Origin: Cryptomeria japonica | Lineage: Eukaryota; Streptophyta; Pinopsida; Cupressales; Cupressaceae | NCBI RefSeq assembly: GCF_030272615.1 | Contig: NC_081413.1 | Location: 338,238,802-338,302,801 of the forward strand | Reading direction: 5' to 3' | Length of the DNA: 64,000 nucleotides | Part shown: piece after piece, positions 59,267 to 64,000 of the stretch | Layout: every line of letters begins with the position of its first letter | How positions within the stretch are numbered: the first letter of the stretch is position 1 | Translations under genes and position numbers: made by a program | Notes under the pieces: generated by a model | What the model saw: the letters and a program-made list of their open reading frames with translations, nothing else | Databases searched by the model: none | What the model was told of the DNA's origin: nothing

Positions 59267-60926
59267 ATGAAGACACCCCGGTATGTAAGACTGAATCTCT
59301 CTGAAGATCAGATAATTGGAAACAAGTATAAAGGAGTTATGACAAGAAGAAGATTGGCAAATGAAGAGGTATGTCTTATTTCTCAAATTGAACCATCATC
59401 AATTAATGAGGCATGTGAAGATAAACACTGGATTAAAGCTATGGAAGAAGAATTAGAGCAAATTGAGAAGAATAACACTTGGACATTAGTTCCCCGGCCT
59501 AAAGATAAAAATGTAATTGGAACTAAATGGGTATTCAGAAATAAACTTAATGAAGATGGTAAGGTTATTAGAAATAAATCAAGACTAGTGTGTAAGGGAT
59601 ATTCTCAGAAAGAGGGAATTGATTATAATGAGACCTTTGTACCGGTAGCTAGAATTGAGGTAGTCAGATTATTTTTGGCTTTTGCAGCACATAAGAATTA
59701 CAAAGTATATCAAATGGATATTAAATGTGCATTTCTAAATGGAGATCTTGAAGAAGAAGTTTACATTGAACAACCTGATGCATTTTCTTTCACAGATAAC
59801 AAAGATATGGTTTGTAGGTTAAGGAAAGCTTTGTATGGGTTAAAGCAAGCTCCAAGAGCCTAGTATGCAAGATTGGATAAGTATCTTTTGAAGATTGGTT
59901 TTTCTAAAGGTAATGTTGACAACATCTTATATTATAAAGTGACAAATGATGACATATTGGTTATAGAAGTTTTTGTTGATGATATAATCTTTGGAGGAGA
60001 AGATGGATTATGTAAAGAATTTTCTATTGAAATGCAGTAAGAATTTGAAATGTCTATGATTGGAGAAATAAAATTATTTTTAGGATTGCAGATTTCATAG
60101 ACTGATAAAGGTATATTCTTGAGTCAATCCAAGTACTTGAAGGAGTTATTAAAGAAATATGGGATGGAGAACTCTAAACCGGTAAGCACACCTATGACTA
60201 CAAATGAAAAATTATCACAAAGGGATGAATCTACACCTATTAATCCGACTAGATACAAATCTATGATAGGAGGTTTACTGTATTTGACACAAACAAGACC
60301 TGATATCATGAATGTAGTATGTATTGTTTCAAGATTTCAAAGTAATCCTAGAGAAAATCATGAATCAACAGTAAAAAGGATTTTCTGATACTTGCAAGGC
60401 ACAACAAATCTTGGATTATGGTATCCTAGAGATGAAAACTTTGAATTATGTGCATACACAAATGCAAATTGGGCAGGAGATGTGGATGATATAAAAAGCA
60501 CCACCGACAGAGCATTTTTTTCTTGGAAACAGACTAGTTTCTTGGTTGAGTAAGAAACAAAGTTGTACATCCTTATCAACAGCAGAATCAGAATATGTTG
60601 CAGCAACAACTAACTGTACATAGGTACTATGGCTTAAACAAATGTTGAAAGACATAAAGGTAAAATGCAAGGAACCTATAACTATCTATTGTGATAACAC
60701 TGCAACAATTGATATATCTAAGAATCCGGTACTACATTCTAAAACCAAACATGTTTCTATCAAACCGAATTTTCTAAGGGAGAATGTTGAAGCAAAAGAA
60801 ATAAAACTGGTTTATGTGAATACTAAAGAGCATATTGCAGATATTTTCACTAAACCTCTGCCTAAGGAGACTTTTGAATATCTTAGAGATCAGCTTGGGG
60901 TCATACCCCCACCGGTAGATACTTAG
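59267..60926 (+). pseudogene. E3 reverse transcriptase-RNase H
   Basis: Open 59267-59863 with [44 protein letters not shown], then TAG for Trp. The catalytic loop at about 59960-59990 is intact (EVFVDDIIFGGEDG). Stops follow near 60038 (TAA for Glu), 60099 (TAG for Gln), 60388 (TGA for Arg) and 60629 (TAG for Gln). The RNase H region includes YTNANWAGDVDD (Asp to Asn at the first catalytic position), a frame break near 60520, and IYCDNTATIDI to ADIFTKPLPKETFEYLRDQLG. The stop is at 60924-60926. Confidence 0.87.
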
Positions 60927-61306
60927 GAAGTTGATGTTTGTCATCAACCAACAAAATTAATAGAGAAACCATTTTACTCCAGCTTTGATGAGGAAGCTAC
61001 TTCTCAGGGGGAGTAGCTGGTCTACTGAATTGGTTGGTATTTTGTATCTGAAAAATGTTTTTACTTTGGCAATTGATGTCAAAGGGGGAGAGATTTGTAT
61101 GGAAAAACACAAGGAAACACATGTCACTCTCAGGGGGAGAGATTGTTACTTTGGGAGGGATTATTTATATCTGAATTTTTTATTTTTGGTTATGATCTCT
61201 TTTACGAGATTGTTGGCTTTTGTTGGCTTTAGGTATTTGGCATTTCCGTTTTGGCACTTTGATGGTTTTTCCATCTTGTGTTTCCATCAATGCCAAAGGG
61301 GGAGAT
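60927..61306 (+). other. 3' untranslated region and polypurine tracts of E3
   Basis: Four purine tracts: about 61004-61015 (TCAGGGGGAG), 61079-61092 (TCAAAGGGGGAGAG), 61129-61142 (TCAGGGGGAGAG) and 61293-61306 (CCAAAGGGGGAGAT, next to the LTR). ATTGATG at 61072-61078, CATCAATG at 61285-61292 and (T)ATTGATG at 61332-61339. An open frame of 140 codons (61031-61452) runs across the junction. Confidence 0.7.
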
Positions 61307-62370
61307 TGTTGGTATTTTGGTATGGTTTTTTTATTGATGTACACACCTACCAAACATTATCAACTCTGGCACTTTCGAGAATCAACAACATTCACCGACA
61401 AGCAAATGACTCATGCACAATCACTGATACCTGGTACACCGGTAGGATATAATGATCACTGGCACTTGGAATGGCATGGAAAACACTTGGTTATGTCGAA
61501 GACATCGTTTGGACACTTTGTCTTTAAGATTTGTTTATTGGCATATTTGTATTTGCATATTTGTTGTTATCGGCAAATAGGTCCAGGTTACACACCGGTA
61601 GGATTATCTTTTCCAGATTAGCATGGAATGCTATGAAGATGATTTATTATTGTTGTAAATGCATCAAGCCAACATGTTGTATCGGTTATTACATCGGATA
61701 TTATTTTAATTGTAAATTGATTTTATTTTAATATCCTTTAGAGCCAACCTACTAAAATTGGTCCTAGGTTATGATATAAATGTAAGATCTTATTTATAAG
61801 ATCGGATGTGAAATGTGAAGAAGAATTGTGTGAAGGTATATGCGAGAATAAGTAGAGCTATACACACAGAAATCATTAGAAGGTGAAGCAAGGTTTTTGT
61901 GAAAGCATATCAGAACTACACTGGTACTGAATCCAGCATATGAAGATACTATTTTGAGCAGTACATCCTTATTGGATTTAACCATCCAATTGTAGTCAGT
62001 GTGACTCCTATTTTGTGTTTGAGTAGTGAGTTCTAGGCACTTGGCCTTTTTTGCATGTGCAGACCCCATTTGTATACACTTACTATCTGTAGTAGTATCA
62101 ACTGATTGTGGGTAAGGTTTCCCACCATGGTTTTTCCCCTTATAGGGTTTCCATGTACAAATATTGGTGTTATGTGTTGTGGATGACTTTGTCTTTTTGT
62201 TTCATGCATTAATCTTTATGGGTATTACAATTAACTGATAAAACTGTCAACCGGTATAAAAGACTAGTTTACTGGTATTCAGCATTAAGTTAGTTAAGTT
62301 GTTTTTGGTTTGAATTTATTTGACAACTGATTCACCCCCCCTGCCTCTCAGTTGTCTCTAGAACCTAATA
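61307..62370 (+). repeat. 3' LTR of E3
   Basis: TGTTGGTATTTTGG start, CCTAATA end (CA terminus changed to TA), 1064 bp; the GTCAT duplication follows. The hairpin near 61786-61803 has 8-bp arms (GATCTTAT/ATAAGATC). The C-tract CACCCCCCC is followed by TGCCTCTCAGTTG. Confidence 0.9.
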
Positions 62371-63100
62371 GTCATATGGTGTCCTATGACCCCTTAGGAC
62401 ACACTATGACCCCTTAGGTGTTGTTAGGGGTCATATTGTGTCCTAACGGGTCATATGGTGTCCTACGATCCCTTAGGACACCATATGGTGTCATTAGGGG
62501 TTGTATGGTGTGCTAAGGGGTCATATTATGTCCTAAAGGTTCCTAGGACATCATCTAACCCCTTAGGACACCATATGACCCCTTAGGTATTGTTAGGGGT
62601 CATATGGTGTCTCCTGACACCATATGACCCCTAGGGACACCATATTATGTCGTTATGGGTCTTCTTGTGTTATAAGGGGTGATATGGTGTTATATGACCC
62701 CTTAGGACACCATAAGGTGTCGTAAGGGATCGTATGGTTTTATAAGGGGTCATATGGTGTCCTATGACCCCTTATAACACTATATGACCCCTTAGGTGTC
62801 ATCATGAGTCGTATTGTGTCCTAATTGGTCATATGATGTTCTTTGATCCCTTAAGACACCATATGACCCCTTGGGATAATATATGTTGTTATGGGTCGTA
62901 TGGTGTCCTAAGGGGTCATATGGTGTCCTATGACCCCTTAGGACACCATATGACCCTTTAGGATGCCACATTGTGTCATTAGGGGTTTTATGGTGTCATT
63001 TGGGGTCTTATTATGTCTTAAGGGGTCATATGGTGTTTTATGACCCCTTATGACACCATATGACCCCTTAGGACATGATATAACCCCTTAGGAGACCATA
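62371..63100. repeat. Palindrome-rich satellite array, right part
   Basis: Resumes with GTCATATGGTGTCCTATGAC, the direct continuation of the module interrupted at 55684. It includes the diagnostic CCTAAAGGTTCCTAGGACATC variant near 62530. It ends near GGAGACCATATATAC. Confidence 0.92.
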
Positions 63101-64000
63101 TATACTAATTTTGAAATAAGGAGAGATATAAGGGTGAAGAGAGATGAAGAACTAAAGAGAAGGAAAAGAACTAAAGGATAAGAACACAAATAGAGATATA
63201 GATATTAAGGAGTATGAAGTGAGAGGGAGAAAAACTAAAGGAAAAGGATGGATAGAAAGAGGTAGACATATCTAGATATTGAAACGAAGAGAGGAAGATA
63301 GACATAAAAAATGAAGATAAAGGGAGAGGGAGGTGAATAGATATAGAGAAAGAGAGAGGTAAAGACAAACATAAATATATGAAGAGATGGAGAAAAATGG
63401 ATAGAGAGGGGTAAAGAGAGAGATAAAAAAAGGAAGAGATAGAGAGATATAAAGGAAGAGAAATATTGATAGATAGAGATATATAGATAGTGCAAGAGAG
63501 TGAGAAAAAGAGATAGAGATTATAGATAGGGATAGATGGAGAGGGAGAGATAAAAAGAGGAAGATATAGAGATATATAAAGGCACTATAGAGAAGGATGT
63601 GGGGAGAGAGAAAAAGATATATAAAGATGGAGTAAATAAAGAGATAAAAGTAGAGAAAGGGAAAGATACTTCAAGAGGGCGATAGAGGAAGAGACAAAGA
63701 AGTAGATTAATCATGTATAGAGGAATATATATAAAGATAGAGGAACATATAAAAAGAGAGATTGATAGGGAAAGAGATGGAGATGTGAAGATGGAGATAG
63801 AGATAGATACAGATAGAACGTGATAGAGAGAGTAAGACAAATGGAGGGAGAGATGGAGTGAATAAGTGAGATTTAGAGATAATGAGATATAAATATACAT
63901 GAAGATAGATCTATAAGGATATAGAGAGAGAGGGGGGACAAGATAGGGAGAGAAAGGAGGTGATAGAGACAAGTAATATATAAGTATAGGTAGGATAAGG
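63101..64000. repeat. Purine-rich low-complexity block
   Basis: GAGAGA, AGATAGAGATAG and AAGAGAGAG words; plus strand almost free of C. The Ser/Leu-rich frames on the minus strand only translate this composition. Confidence 0.8.

Larger units (their letters stand above)
55685..62370 (+). mobile_element. Complete Ty1/copia element E3 inserted in the satellite
   Basis: 6686 bp with 5' LTR 55685-56745, primer site 56748-56759, gag-protease-integrase-RT-RNase H, polypurine tract and 3' LTR 61307-62370, bounded by GTCAT on both sides. It is the full-length relative of the deleted units at 1-10120 (same LTR type, leader and protein ends). Over the first 420 bp or so the two LTRs differ at about 37 positions by eye, mostly transitions, so the insertion is old. 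Confidence 0.93.

Noticed and set aside
51101..63100. Telomeric or rDNA spacer identity of the satellite
   Set aside because: No TTTAGGG-type repeats and no rRNA sequence next to it.
63171..63972. Minus-strand frames rich in Ser, Leu, Pro and Ile
   Set aside because: Shadow of GA-rich repeats on the opposite strand; frames exist in several phases.

Overview
The window is plant nuclear intergenic DNA made almost entirely of decayed LTR retrotransposons and satellite-type repeats. The evidence is repeated tRNA-iMet-type primer sites (TGGTATCAGAGC), Ty1/copia and Ty3/gypsy polyproteins of plant type, purine-tract/TGTTGG element ends, and no host exon, tRNA or rRNA gene that I can recognise. The density and age of the nested elements suggest a large-genome seed plant, possibly a gymnosperm; that is a low-confidence inference.

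Layout. (1) 1-10120: one copia family arranged as [internal]-LTR-internal-LTR-internal-LTR, neighbouring units sharing a single LTR; both internal regions carry the same roughly 1.28-kb gag-protease deletion and shared stop codons. (2) 10121-11941: no gene seen. (3) 11942-24696: two LTRs of a second family ('family A') enclose a decayed plus-strand Ty3/gypsy element (about 13.2-18.9 kb: gag, protease, extra RNase H, RT, degenerate RNase H, integrase), LTR-like sequence, a minisatellite whose units contain two hairpins (21.55-22.5 kb), a perfect inverted repeat and a small coiled-coil-like reading frame. (4) 24697-28247: 5'-truncated copia (integrase end, RT, RNase H) with a 3' LTR of a third type. 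(5) 28248-34073: non-coding sequence, then a long minus-strand reading frame for an unrecognised repeat-type protein. (6) 34.3-42.5 kb: a tandem repeat of about 125-150 bp split by a near-complete copia (35040-42060). (7) 42.99-49.26 kb: a second gypsy element on the minus strand with the same unusual domain order. (8) 49.26-51.1 kb: AT-rich, then pyrimidine-rich and purine-rich DNA. (9) 51.1-63.1 kb: a satellite built from short modules in both orientations, interrupted by a complete but dead copia (55685-62370) with a GTCAT target duplication; that element is the full-length relative of the deleted copies in region 1. (10) 63.1-64 kb: GA-rich low-complexity DNA.

How the parts relate. No element seen here encodes an intact set of proteins. 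Most in-frame stops that can be read by comparing copies are CAG-to-TAG changes, as expected from deamination of methylated CHG cytosines in silenced DNA. What has survived best is cis-acting structure: primer sites, several purine tracts per element, an inverted repeat bracketing the 3' purine tract/LTR junction in every copia-type family, and a hairpin just after the LTR TATA box whose stem is kept by a paired change between subfamilies.
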